Of a stretch of DNA of 64,000 nt, positions 16,119 to 22,902 are shown piece after piece. Numbering within the stretch: the stretch's first letter is position 1; each line of letters starts with the position of its first letter. Position numbers and translations under genes: made by a program. The stretch is from positions 1 through 64,000 of the IMG/VR virus record IMGVR_UViG_3300036770_005214; one strand, written 5' to 3'. Source of the DNA: a virus. The notes beneath the pieces were generated by a model that worked only from the letters and a program-made list of their open reading frames with translations, was not told the DNA's origin and did not search any database.

Positions 16119-16348
16119 GAGGCCACCTCGGCCATGAGGTCCATGGCGGCCCGCTGGCGCAGGTCAACGAGGTCCATCCCGGTCAGCCAGTCCGCACCCA
16201 CGCGGATCGCCTCGGCCTCGGCGTCGGCCAGCCACGCGAGCAAGCCCGGGAGGTCCAGGGTATCGAGGCCATGGGCGGAGACCAGTCCCCGGGGGGTCGA
16301 GGCTTCGCCGAGCACGGTGTTCCAGTAGGTCTCATGGGCGGTCGTCAT
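16115..16348 (-). CDS. Small hypothetical protein
   Basis: 77 residues from ATG at 16348. The start is supported by GGAGACACGACC, the third copy of the leader seen at 14848 and 15321. The protein is acidic with a Leu/Ala-rich central helix, Leu-Ala-Trp-Leu-Ala-Asp-Ala-Glu-Ala-Glu. No motif is recognised. It overlaps the following gene by 4 nt. Confidence 0.6.
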   Translation of the reverse strand: MTTAHETYWNTVLGEASTPRGLVSAHGLDTLDLPGLLAWLADAEAEAIRVGADWLTGMDLVDLRQRAAMDLMAEVAS

Positions 16349-16373
16349 GGTCGTGTCTCCAGGTGAAGGGGAA

Positions 16374-16389
16374 GGGGGGCAAGCCCCCC
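16374..16389 (-). promoter_or_regulatory. Intergenic GC hairpin
   Basis: A perfect 7-bp stem (GGGGGGC / GCCCCCC) with a 2-nt loop lies between two short minus-strand genes. It is followed by a purine- or pyrimidine-rich stretch and no U-tract. The same hairpin with the same flanks recurs at 16712-16727. It could reduce read-through or shield an mRNA end. Confidence 0.5.
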
Positions 16390-16422
16390 AGGGAAGGGCG
16401 ATTGTCGTTCGGGGCCTCGGGG

Positions 16423-16683
16423 CTACGCCCCCTGGGCGGCCATGGCCCCAGCCCAAGCGGTGAGCGCGTCGGCCGCCCCCGCGTAGTCCCGGGCCTTGAA
16501 CTTCTGGCCGGTGATCTGGGCCGCCGCCTTCATCATCGCGCTCGGGGTGTAGGCGCGGTTCACCTTCATACCGGTCCGGGCGTAGAAGCGCAGGGCCGAT
16601 GCGATGGCGCTGGCGCGGTAGATGCTGACGGCTGCGGGACCGCTGAAGGTGGTGGTCCCGCCCGGGGTGGTTTCGATCGGCAT
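16423..16683 (-). CDS. Small hypothetical protein
   Basis: 86 residues from ATG at 16683, with AAGGAGAC upstream. It begins Thr/Gly-rich, then has two amphipathic helices with Ala and Lys (Ala-Ile-Ala-Ser-Ala-Leu-Arg-Phe-Tyr-Ala and Met-Met-Lys-Ala-Ala-Ala-Gln-Ile). No family is recognised. It is flanked by identical GC hairpins on both sides, as if carried in a repeated cassette. Confidence 0.6.
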   Translation of the reverse strand: MPIETTPGGTTTFSGPAAVSIYRASAIASALRFYARTGMKVNRAYTPSAMMKAAAQITGQKFKARDYAGAADALTAWAGAMAAQGA

Positions 16684-16711
16684 GTGAGTCTCCTTGTGTT
16701 GAGTAGGTGAA

Positions 16712-16727
16712 GGGGGGCAAGCCCCCC
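16712..16727 (-). promoter_or_regulatory. Intergenic GC hairpin, second copy
   Basis: Same 7-bp GGGGGGC / GCCCCCC stem and same flank (AGGGAAGGGCG on the plus strand) as 16374-16389. It sits between the stop of the 16740-17363 gene and the start of the 16683 gene. An imperfect third copy is at 17386-17401. Confidence 0.5.
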
Positions 16728-16739
16728 AGGGAAGGGCGG

Positions 16740-17363
16740 TCAGGCGATCTCGGCGCCGAAGACCGTACAGGGGGCATGGGCGCCGTTCTGGGAGCGATAC
16801 CAGTCGGGGGGGCTCAGGGGGAGCACGAGCAGCCCGGTGTACCCGTGGACGAGCACCCGGCGGAGCACCAAGGCAGGGCCGATCCGGTTGATCGTCACGG
16901 TGACGTCCTCGCCCGCAGCGGGGATCGCACCGGAGCCCGACCACTGGCCCCCTTGCCAGCCTTCCTGGTCAGGCTGGACGGCTACGCCCAGGTAGGCGTA
17001 GCCGCCGCTCACCCGGGCATGGGCCTGCACGCCCATTCCAGAGAGGGCGAAGTCGCGATCTCCGGTCTTCTCGTGGTGGGCCTCTAGCTGGCTGACGTAG
17101 GCCGCGGTCAGCCCGGAGAGTGCCTCACGAGCAGCGGGGCTCAGGTGCCCGGGGGTGCGGCTACCGCAGCGATCCCCCAGGAGGGCGAAGCGGTAGCCCG
17201 AGATCGTCACGGGGCGGCGGTTGGCCACCTTGGGGCGCCCCGTGGGGGTCAGCACCGGACGGCTGACCGACTCCACGATGGCGCGGGCCCCGAAGGCGAT
17301 GGGGGACTCCGGGATGATATCGAGGCCGAAGGTGAAGGAAGGGGCAGGGGAGAGGGTAGACAT
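16740..17363 (-). CDS. Hypothetical protein
   Basis: 207 residues from ATG at 17363. Alternating strands with a Gly/Pro-rich composition suggest a mostly beta protein. One helix (about residues 75-95) precedes His-His-Glu-Lys-Thr-Gly-Asp-Arg. There is no signal peptide or membrane span. I recognise no family. It is the first gene after promoter copy 2 of the shared-leader class, so its transcript probably continues through the small genes down to 15918. Confidence 0.6.
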   Translation of the reverse strand: MSTLSPAPSFTFGLDIIPESPIAFGARAIVESVSRPVLTPTGRPKVANRRPVTISGYRFALLGDRCGSRTPGHLSPAAREALSGLTAAYVSQLEAHHEKTGDRDFALSGMGVQAHARVSGGYAYLGVAVQPDQEGWQGGQWSGSGAIPAAGEDVTVTINRIGPALVLRRVLVHGYTGLLVLPLSPPDWYRSQNGAHAPCTVFGAEIA

Positions 17364-17412
17364 TGGGGATCTCCTAGTAGGTGCAGGGGGACAAGCCCCC
17401 CAGGGGAAGGTC

Positions 17413-17500
17413 GGCGGGCACCGTTGCCGCCGGCACTGTCTCTGTATCCAGGGGCGGCCCTACCGTCAACCATAAAGGTGCAGATACCGTGAAAGTGTAG
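17413..17500 (-). promoter_or_regulatory. TTGACG promoter with shared leader, copy 2
   Basis: On the minus strand the sequence reads TTGACG (17469-17464), 17 nt, TACAGA (17446-17441), then the leader ACAGTGCCGGCGGCAACGG. Upstream of -35 the sequence TTTCACGGTATCTGCACC / TTTATGG is nearly identical to that before copy 3 (19121-19148), which suggests an activator or operator site. Confidence 0.7.
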
Positions 17501-17690
17501 TTTCTACCGTGATCCGGGGGCAGTCCTCCCGCTGCCTCCTGGGGGCAGTCCTCCCCCGCGGGTCGCGCGCACGAGGGCGGACCCCGAAGGGGTAAGGGGG
17601 AAGGGGGGAAGGGGTAAGGGGGGAAGGGCGGGATCAGGGGTCTGCTGCCGACCCTGCCCGGGGCCCCATGGGGATGGGCGTCATACGAGT
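17501..17690. other. Non-coding GC-rich spacer
   Basis: No gene is supported. It contains a direct repeat of GGGGGCAGTCCTCCC (about 17515 and 17544) and purine-rich GGGGTAAGGGGGAAGG runs (17588-17632). Similar GGGGTAAGG runs occur near 15906 and 26540, beside other accessory genes. Confidence 0.5.
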
Positions 17691-17727
17691 CGTCCCCTCG
17701 CCCGCGAGCGATACCACGGCCAGCGAA

Positions 17728-18205
17728 GCGACCGCGACCGAGACCACGACAAGGGCCCCGATCGCGACTGCGGACGGACAGCACCGATGGTCAAGGGGGT
17801 CACAGCCGCCCCCTCGCCTGCGACCGCGACCGAGACCGCAACAACGATCGAGGGCCGACCCCGGACCGCGACTCGGAAACCGGCCACGGCCCCGACCCGG
17901 ACTCCGACCACGGCCATGGCCCTGACCCGGACTCCGACCCCAAGCTGCTCCGACCCCCGCGCAGCGCGATCATGGCTGACCTCCTACGGGCTGCGACCGC
18001 GACCGCGACCACGACAACGACCACAACCGCGACCCTGGCCCTGACCACGACCCCGACCCCGACCACGACCCCGACCGCGACCGCGACCGCAACCGCAACC
18101 CCAACCACGACCGCGACCCCGACCGCGACCCCGACCACGACCACGACCACGGCCACGACCACGACCATGACCGCGGCCCCGACCACGACCGCGACCGCGG
18201 CGTCG
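17728..18205. repeat. Degenerate T-poor hexanucleotide tract
   Basis: The plus strand is a long degenerate run of GACCRC / CGACCA hexamers. From about 17991 to 18205 it is almost free of T. A 16-nt direct repeat (GACCCGGACTCCGACC at 17894 and 17924) lies in its left part. All plus frames are open here simply because stop codons need T, so the long reading frames with Thr/Ala/Pro repeats are not credible genes. The strand asymmetry could favour R-loops or unusual DNA structure. It could also be a partition, replication or recombination site (inference). Confidence 0.7.
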
Positions 18206-18226
18206 CCCCCGCAAGTAGCGCCACCA

Positions 18227-18496
18227 CTAGCGCACGTCGCGAGGGAGCGGATGGGGCCACGGCGCGACGTCAACGATCGCAGCACGCGAGACGATGCACT
18301 GACCCGGGTAGGGCTCGACCTCGGCGAGACGGCCCGTGGAGAGGGCTTCCGACCAGCGCCCCGTATCCGCGATCCAGGCGGCCTCGGAGAGGACAAGCTC
18401 GCCCGGGAGCACTCGTTCGAGGCGTCCGGTGTAGTACATGGTCACGGTGCGGATTATGTAGGCTTGGCCTACGACGTAGGGATGATCTGCGGACAT
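18227..18496 (-). CDS. Small hypothetical protein
   Basis: 89 residues from ATG at 18496, chosen over an ATG 30 nt upstream because AAGGAG sits at the right distance. A compact beta-rich sequence (Tyr-Val-Val-Gly-Gln-Ala-Tyr-Ile-Ile-Arg-Thr-Val-Thr-Met-Tyr-Tyr-Thr-Gly) looks like a small barrel. Phage proteins of this shape often bind nucleic acid or a host protein, but no family is recognised. It is the last gene before the T-poor tract. Confidence 0.62.
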   Translation of the reverse strand: MSADHPYVVGQAYIIRTVTMYYTGRLERVLPGELVLSEAAWIADTGRWSEALSTGRLAEVEPYPGQCIVSRAAIVDVAPWPHPLPRDVR

Positions 18497-18538
18497 GGCT
18501 GGCTCCTTGTTGGTGAGAGTGATCATGGGGGTAGGGGG

Positions 18539-18754
18539 TTAGCGCGACAGGCCGTAGACGCGGTGGCCGTCTTGCCAGCGGATCTTGCTGGCCTCACGGT
18601 CCGTCAGCACGCGGACCGGCAGGGATCCGACCGCGGGGTGCTGGTCGCGGATCTCCTGGGATCGGGCGCTGGCCCACTCCTCCCCTTCCGTGCGAGTCTT
18701 GACGCGGCACCAGTCGTGATGGGTGGAGCCGTGGATACCGACGATGGCGAGCAT
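18539..18754 (-). CDS. Small hypothetical protein
   Basis: 71 residues from ATG at 18754, with GCAGGAGAT upstream. It begins with a short hydrophobic strand, then Gly-Ser-Thr-His-His-Asp-Trp-Cys-Arg-Val-Lys-Thr-Arg-Thr, and is basic and polar afterwards. The His-His-Asp-x-Cys cluster might bind a metal. No family is recognised. Confidence 0.6.
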   Translation of the reverse strand: MLAIVGIHGSTHHDWCRVKTRTEGEEWASARSQEIRDQHPAVGSLPVRVLTDREASKIRWQDGHRVYGLSR

Positions 18755-18789
18755 GAGATCTCCTGCGAGAGGTGTGTTGCGCTGACTGA

Positions 18790-19041
18790 CTAGTACGATT
18801 CGACGATGTTCTGGTGGCAAAGGCCCTTCCCGCCCCGCTGGATATAGGCCGTACCGAGGTTCGAGTATTGGGCGACGTAGATCCGGTGCGTCTTGCTCCC
18901 CACCCGCACCACCCAGGGGGTCGGGATCTTCCCGCCGTAGCCGGACGCGGTGTAGGAGAGGCCTTTTTCGTGCCACCACAAGGGACGGTAGGTGGCGGAG
19001 AGGGACTGCCCCTCGATCTGAACCTGACGGGTGGTGGACAC
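18790..19041 (-). CDS. Small hypothetical protein
   Basis: 83 residues from GTG at 19041, with AGGAGGTCCCC directly upstream. Starting at the ATG of 19092 would add an Arg-rich tail lying inside the promoter leader and is rejected. The sequence is beta-rich with many aromatic residues (Tyr-Arg-Pro-Leu-Trp-Trp-His-Glu-Lys-Gly). No family is recognised. It is the first gene after promoter copy 3. Confidence 0.62.
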   Translation of the reverse strand: MSTTRQVQIEGQSLSATYRPLWWHEKGLSYTASGYGGKIPTPWVVRVGSKTHRIYVAQYSNLGTAYIQRGGKGLCHQNIVESY

Positions 19042-19055
19042 GGGGACCTCCTGGG

Positions 19056-19148
19056 GGTTGCCGGCTCGGCATCTTCGCCGCCGGTGACTCACTGGTATCT
19101 CGGTCTCCCCGCACCGTCAACCATAAAGGGGCAGATACCGTGAAAGGC
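19056..19148 (-). promoter_or_regulatory. TTGACG promoter with shared leader, copy 3
   Basis: On the minus strand the sequence reads TTGACG (19120-19115), 17 nt, TACCAG (19097-19092). The upstream region (19121-19148) matches copy 2 closely, including CACGGTATCTGC and TTTATGG. The leader is diverged from the other copies but keeps the GCCGGC core. Confidence 0.65.
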
Positions 19149-19513
19149 TAGGTTTGACCGTCAATCCCCCTGGCCGGCTCGGCGCCTTGGGGGACGCTGG
19201 GCGGGGGTCCTCCAGGGGGCGCCCTCACGGGGGCGGGGCCAGCCTTGAAGGGGGCATGGGGGGTAAGGGTCGCCAGGGCTTCCAGGATGGGAAGGTGGCA
19301 GCGGGTACAAGCCCCGACCCCCTTGGGGGCTCCGACGGCGGAGATCATCCGAATCTCCCCCACCTCGACCCCTTGGGCCTCGCCGCACCGAACACACCGC
19401 GGGGCTCCCAAGCGGGTGCGCCACTGGTGAGGCGTGGTCCCCTGCGCGAGCGCGTAGGCGAGGCGTTGGTCCCACATGGGCAGGGGAGTTCGCCGGACGT
19501 AACGGACGGACAC
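19148..19513 (-). CDS. Zinc-finger-like small protein
   Basis: 121 residues from GTG at 19513, with AGGAGG at the right spacing. Two Cys-x2-Cys pairs (Cys-Val-Arg-Cys-Gly about residue 40 and Cys-Thr-Arg-Cys-His about residue 69) make a plausible treble-clef or ribbon zinc site. The C-terminal 40 residues are Pro/Ala/Gly-rich and probably disordered. Such proteins typically bind nucleic acid or a host protein. It is the first gene of the minus-strand accessory block and has its own spacer-palindrome promoter. Confidence 0.65.
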   Translation of the reverse strand: MSVRYVRRTPLPMWDQRLAYALAQGTTPHQWRTRLGAPRCVRCGEAQGVEVGEIRMISAVGAPKGVGACTRCHLPILEALATLTPHAPFKAGPAPVRAPPGGPPPSVPQGAEPARGIDGQT

Positions 19514-19531
19514 GGGGGCACCTCCTGCCTA

Positions 19532-19560
19532 CCGGTAGCCCGGTGGGCTCTAGTGCGCAA
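19532..19560 (-). promoter_or_regulatory. Spacer-palindrome promoter, zinc-finger gene
   Basis: On the minus strand the sequence reads TTGCGC, 17 nt ending GAGCCC-ACC-GGGC, then TACCGG. The -10 box is 18 nt upstream of the GTG at 19513, with an AGGAGG ribosome-binding site in between. Confidence 0.75.
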
Positions 19561-19573
19561 CCCCCTGGCCCCC

Positions 19574-19602
19574 TTGACACGCGAGGGCCGCTCGACTACA
19601 AC
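19574..19602 (+). promoter_or_regulatory. Sigma70-like promoter into non-coding region
   Basis: A consensus TTGACA, 17 nt, TACAAC faces rightward. It lacks the GCCC/GGGC spacer repeat. No credible gene lies downstream before 20646, so it may drive a non-coding RNA or the long leader of the plus-strand operon. A possible terminator is at 20154-20198. Confidence 0.55.
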
Positions 19603-19792
19603 AGGGAGGTCGGAGGGCCCGGAAGGCCCCGAGACGAGACCGGGCTAGGTAGCCGCATCGGGTGAACCCGCTGAAAGGCGCCTAGCAGGCTTTGACATTC
19701 AGGAGCACTTGTCCGCTAGAAGTAAGCCGTCAGTATCTGTTGTCAGACGGATGCCAGTCTGCAATCGGCTCTGGGGCCGTAGGCATCACCAA

Positions 19793-19816
19793 CGAACACG
19801 ACTACGAACACAACTA
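19793..19816 (+). repeat. 12-mer direct repeats, cluster 1
   Basis: Two tandem copies of the 12-mer CGAACACRACTA (exact form CGAACACGACTA at 19793-19804). The exact form recurs at 20009-20020 and a two-mismatch copy lies at 19961-19972. The arrangement resembles initiator-binding iterons. Confidence 0.6.
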
Positions 19817-19997
19817 CAAACTAGGTCAGAGAAGGCGGAAGAAACTGGAATCCAAGTGCTCGGGATGAAAGGGGAAGGCTAGAGAGTCAATCTGCAACTC
19901 AACGTGAAAGCAGCGCGCAGAGTCGCCACAAGACCGAGGCCAAGGTCGACCACCAACACACGAACATCACTACACCAAGAACCAGACCGCGGCCGAA

Positions 19998-20032
19998 AAA
20001 CACGACTACGAACACGACTACGAACACAACCA
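19998..20032 (+). repeat. 12-mer direct repeats, cluster 2
   Basis: About two and a half tandem copies of the same 12-mer as cluster 1, about 200 nt to the right. Both clusters are T-poor on the plus strand, like the tract at 17.7-18.2 kb. Confidence 0.6.
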
Positions 20033-20153
20033 AGACGAAGCGCAACGTCGACACGAAGCTCCCACGGCAGGGCCGGTGGATGTGAGCAACGAGAAGCAGT
20101 ATCCGAGGATAGTACCCGATTAGTTCCAAACTGAAGGTCAGGGGAGGCGCATA

Positions 20154-20198
20154 CCTAGACGCGGCCCAAACAGGGTCTAGGGGCTCTCACATTTTTTT
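20154..20198 (+). terminator. Possible rho-independent terminator
   Basis: Inverted repeat CCTAGAC (20154-20160) and GTCTAGG (20175-20181) with a 14-nt loop, followed after 10 nt by a run of seven T (20192-20198). The gap before the T-run is unusual, so this may be weak or have another function. Confidence 0.4.
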
Positions 20199-20645
20199 GC
20201 CTCACCGGAAAACCGATGGGGACGCTGCGGCGGCGACGTCGTTAGCGCGGGGAAACTCGCGAGCGTTCTACGGGGGTCCTGGGGCGGATCGAATCGGAAG
20301 CGTTCAGGGGCGTTTCTTGGGGTGTAAAGCTCTGTCTCGAAATGTGCAACTTTCTGCATACTCGACGTGGGGCTCCATAACCCAACGCCAACTAACATAA
20401 AGAGAAGAAATATATGCTTATTCCTTATACTATTACTTGCAGCTTAGAAGTGACCTTAAGAAAGTGACCTACTTGGTTTGCTTCCTAGCGCCCGCGCGCG
20501 ACTATTAGGTCGACCTCCGGGGCGCAAGTAAATGTAACAACTTTCCCTAGCTGCGATCGCACGGTCTTTACATCTCCTTGACACTTGGGAACGCGCTTGA
20601 CCCCCAGGGCTACATGCGCTAAATACGCTGCGGAAGGTGAACCGG
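20199..20645. other. Non-coding divergent region with AT-rich patch
   Basis: No gene is supported. About 20390-20465 is strikingly AT-rich (AACATAAAGAGAAGAAATATA, then TTATTCCTTATACTATTAC) compared with the GC-rich surroundings. With the 12-mer clusters to its left and divergent transcription on both sides, this is the best origin candidate in the window. Confidence 0.5.
20594..20616 (+). promoter_or_regulatory. Spacer-palindrome promoter element, weak -35
   Basis: Spacer end ACCC-CCA-GGGC followed by TACATG matches the promoter family, but the -35 position (GGAACG) is poor. A TTGACA at 20579-20584 and a TTGACC within the spacer are near but wrongly placed. It lies 30 nt before the ATG of the large plus-strand gene. 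Confidence 0.5.
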
Positions 20646-22829
20646 ATGCTTCGCGACTTCTCCCGCGACGTCACTACAGGACTGCCGCGTGCAGCGCGTC
20701 AGTTCTACCAAGCGGTGAGTTCCGCCACGCGCGGTTTCGACCTTGAACAACTGCTCGGCGTGCGTTGGTCTGACATTCGGCTCCTGGGGCTGTCTCACTT
20801 TGCGGACGTCAGAGGCATCCGCGGCCCGGTGAAGCTCCTCCCCGAGTGCGCCACGGACCTGGAGCGGTGGTCGCGGGTCGCGTTGGACCCTCTCGGTCGC
20901 CTCGTCCCGGTCGAGCGGCCTCCACGCGCCTACGTCTTCGGGCTCCCGGGCACAGAGGAGCCCATGCCCCGCTGGTTGCTCAACTGGCTGCTCCACGAGG
21001 TCCGGTTCCCAGGCGTCATCGACCACCGGCGCATCCTCAGCGCCCTGTCCTCGACGCTCATGTGGCATCCGACGGTCACCGCCGCGGGGCTCCAGTACGA
21101 GGCCTTCGTGGGCGCCTACGGGGGCACGACGCCCGTGCCTCCCGCCTTCGAGGAGTACCTACGCGAGATGCCCTTCCTGGCGCCGAAGGACCGGATCCGC
21201 GTCTACCGCATCCGCTCGTGGGCCCGGGAGTTCGGCCCGGTCGCGCTGCCGCCCACCGACCCGATTGTCTACTCGTGGTCGTTCGGGCGCAGCCACCAGG
21301 AGTCCCAGGTCATCGCGCTGCGGGAGATCTGGACGGGCTGGCGAGCCTACATGCAGCGCCGGTACAACATCGCCATCCCCGCGCTGCCCGGCTGGCCCTC
21401 CAACGTGATCGAGGCGTACCGGACCCTCGGGCAGCCCGACAAGTGGACCGAGAAGCTGCTATTCGACCCCTCGCCGGCCGCGGAGACGCTGCGGGGCTGG
21501 GCGAGCGCCGACGGGCGGGTGACCCTGCGCATGGGCATGACCACACTCCCCCGCTACGCCGGCTGCGCCAGTCGGGCGGTCAACTTCCGGGAGCGGATGG
21601 TCCTGCTGGAGCACCCCTGGGACTGCCAGGAGCCCTCCCGCCTCTCCGAAGGCCCGAACGGCTGGCTCGCCCTGCGCGAGCTTCCGCACTACCCCCGCGA
21701 GGCCTTGGAGTCGCGCCGCGGCCCCCTGCGCATGAGCGCCGAAGAGCCGCCGCTCCCCGTGATGGAGGACATCGAGACCGAGCCGGCCCTCGCGCCGGAC
21801 GAGTTCGAGGCGCTGCTGGAGAAGCACTGGAACCAGAACCGGCCGCCCACGCCGAAGCACCTGCCCCCGAGCGGCCTCACCGAAGAGCCCGCCGAGACCG
21901 AACACGTCGAGATCCGAGTCCCCCAGGTCATCGGCAAAGAGGTCCTGGCTTACGCCCGCGCCTGCCTCTCCGCCTACGGCACCCGCTACTACCCGCCGCC
22001 CTTCGAGGCTCCGCCCGGAAGCATCCCGGCCAACTCCAAGGCACCCCGCATCCAGCCCGACCCCCCCAAGGTCGACCGCGTGGCCCCCGACCCGTTCCAC
22101 GGGATTCGCGCAAAACAGCCCCAGGAAGACGTCGCGCAGCCCTACCCCTGGTCCGACCAGCCCCCCGCTACTCGGAAGCCTAAGAAAGGCAAACAGGGGC
22201 CTTCCGCGAAGCCTCCGAATAACCAAGCTACAAAGCCTACCGAACCGATCAAGCTCAAGCAGCCCCCCGGAAAACCCTCGATCGAACTCGACACCATCGA
22301 ACCCGACCACACACCCGCACCCGAGCCCGCACCCGAGCCTCCCCCCGAGCCCGAGACCACCCCCGAGACCACCCCCGATCCCGAAGCCAAGTCGGGCGTT
22401 TCCCACCTGCTACCGGAAGTGTTCGACTCCGAGGAACGCGAAGACGTCCGCGGTGTTGCTCTCGATCCGGTCGCGGACCCCGACAGCTACAAGTCGACAG
22501 AATGGCCAGAAGCTCCCAAGGTCAGTGCTCGCGATGCGGTGCGCGATCGCTGGGTTCGGGAGTCCTGGCTGTGGGCGTTCGGTCGGAAGCCCGGCGTCCC
22601 CAACCCCTATGACCTTGAAGCCGAAGAGTGGCCGGAGACCTATCCGCGCTTCCGCAACGGCTTCCGCGTCCCGCCGGACTGGCTGGGGCGGCTCTCCCTT
22701 CGCTGGCGTCAGTTTGGCCTGTTCACGGAGGAGGACGAGGAGATCCCCGGCCTCCGTGAGTACGCCATGCTGATCGATCCATGGCGAAAAGAGGCGGTCG
22801 AGGAGTGGGATCGCGAGTCCGACCGCTGA
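20646..22829 (+). CDS. Large hypothetical protein with Pro-rich linker
   Basis: 727 residues from ATG at 20646, preferred to the GTG at 20637 because GGAAGG is then 8 nt upstream. The N-terminal ~430 residues look globular and Trp/Tyr/Pro-rich. About residues 430-600 are a Pro/Lys/Glu linker with repeated Pro-Glu-Pro and Thr-Pro-Glu steps. The last ~110 residues form a second globular part with many Trp and Arg. No catalytic motif or family is recognised. It is the first gene downstream of the candidate origin and precedes the DUF3987-like ATPase, so a replication-initiation or scaffold role is possible, but this is inference from position only. Confidence 0.65.
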   Translation: MLRDFSRDVTTGLPRAARQFYQAVSSATRGFDLEQLLGVRWSDIRLLGLSHFADVRGIRGPVKLLPECATDLERWSRVALDPLGRLVPVERPPRAYVFGLPGTEEPMPRWLLNWLLHEVRFPGVIDHRRILSALSSTLMWHPTVTAAGLQYEAFVGAYGGTTPVPPAFEEYLREMPFLAPKDRIRVYRIRSWAREFGPVALPPTDPIVYSWSFGRSHQESQVIALREIWTGWRAYMQRRYNIAIPALPGWPSNVIEAYRTLGQPDKWTEKLLFDPSPAAETLRGWASADGRVTLRMGMTTLPRYAGCASRAVNFRERMVLLEHPWDCQEPSRLSEGPNGWLALRELPHYPREALESRRGPLRMSAEEPPLPVMEDIETEPALAPDEFEALLEKHWNQNRPPTPKHLPPSGLTEEPAETEHVEIRVPQVIGKEVLAYARACLSAYGTRYYPPPFEAPPGSIPANSKAPRIQPDPPKVDRVAPDPFHGIRAKQPQEDVAQPYPWSDQPPATRKPKKGKQGPSAKPPNNQATKPTEPIKLKQPPGKPSIELDTIEPDHTPAPEPAPEPPPEPETTPETTPDPEAKSGVSHLLPEVFDSEEREDVRGVALDPVADPDSYKSTEWPEAPKVSARDAVRDRWVRESWLWAFGRKPGVPNPYDLEAEEWPETYPRFRNGFRVPPDWLGRLSLRWRQFGLFTEEDEEIPGLREYAMLIDPWRKEAVEEWDRESDR

Positions 22830-22834
22830 CCCCA

Positions 22835-22863
22835 TGGACGGCTTGTAGCCCTTACGTTACCCT
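22835..22863 (+). promoter_or_regulatory. Degenerate spacer-palindrome promoter
   Basis: TGGACG, 17 nt, TACCCT. The spacer contains TAGCCC-TTA but the right arm is degenerate (ACGT). It lies 40 nt upstream of the DUF3987-like gene. Confidence 0.45.
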
Positions 22864-22902
22864 CCTGCCACAACCCCTAGCGCCGCCTGAGCTTGGGAAC
22901 CC

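Larger units (their letters stand above)
19603..20153 (+). ncRNA. Possible untranslated transcript
   Basis: The segment between the promoter at 19574 and the hairpin at 20154 has no frame with a ribosome-binding site; the 76-codon frame at 19904 is Arg/Thr-rich and repeat-derived. Short stems (CGGGTGAACCCG near 19658, CAGAC...GTCTG near 19745) are present. An RNA is inferred only from promoter, terminator and lack of genes; no known RNA family is recognised. Confidence 0.25.

Noticed and set aside
17728-18205. Repeat array that could be taken for CRISPR
   Set aside because: Units are about 6 bp and degenerate, with no constant-length repeats and spacers. The Cas4-like gene is 19 kb away with no other cas gene.
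17972-18793. Long plus-strand frame rich in Thr, Ala and Pro
   Set aside because: It crosses the T-poor tract, where stop codons cannot occur on this strand, and has no ribosome-binding site. It also runs antisense through the better supported genes at 18227 and 18539.
19899-20129. Minus-strand frame with hydrophobic translation
   Set aside because: It is the complement of the repeat clusters; the Val/Phe runs come from the repeat and there is no start signal.
19904-20134. 76-codon frame in the non-coding region
   Set aside because: Arg/Thr-rich translation of the 12-mer repeats, GTG start without ribosome-binding site.
19514-20645. tRNA or other known RNA gene in the gap
   Set aside because: No cloverleaf, TPsiC-like or CCA features were seen, and no known RNA family was recognised.
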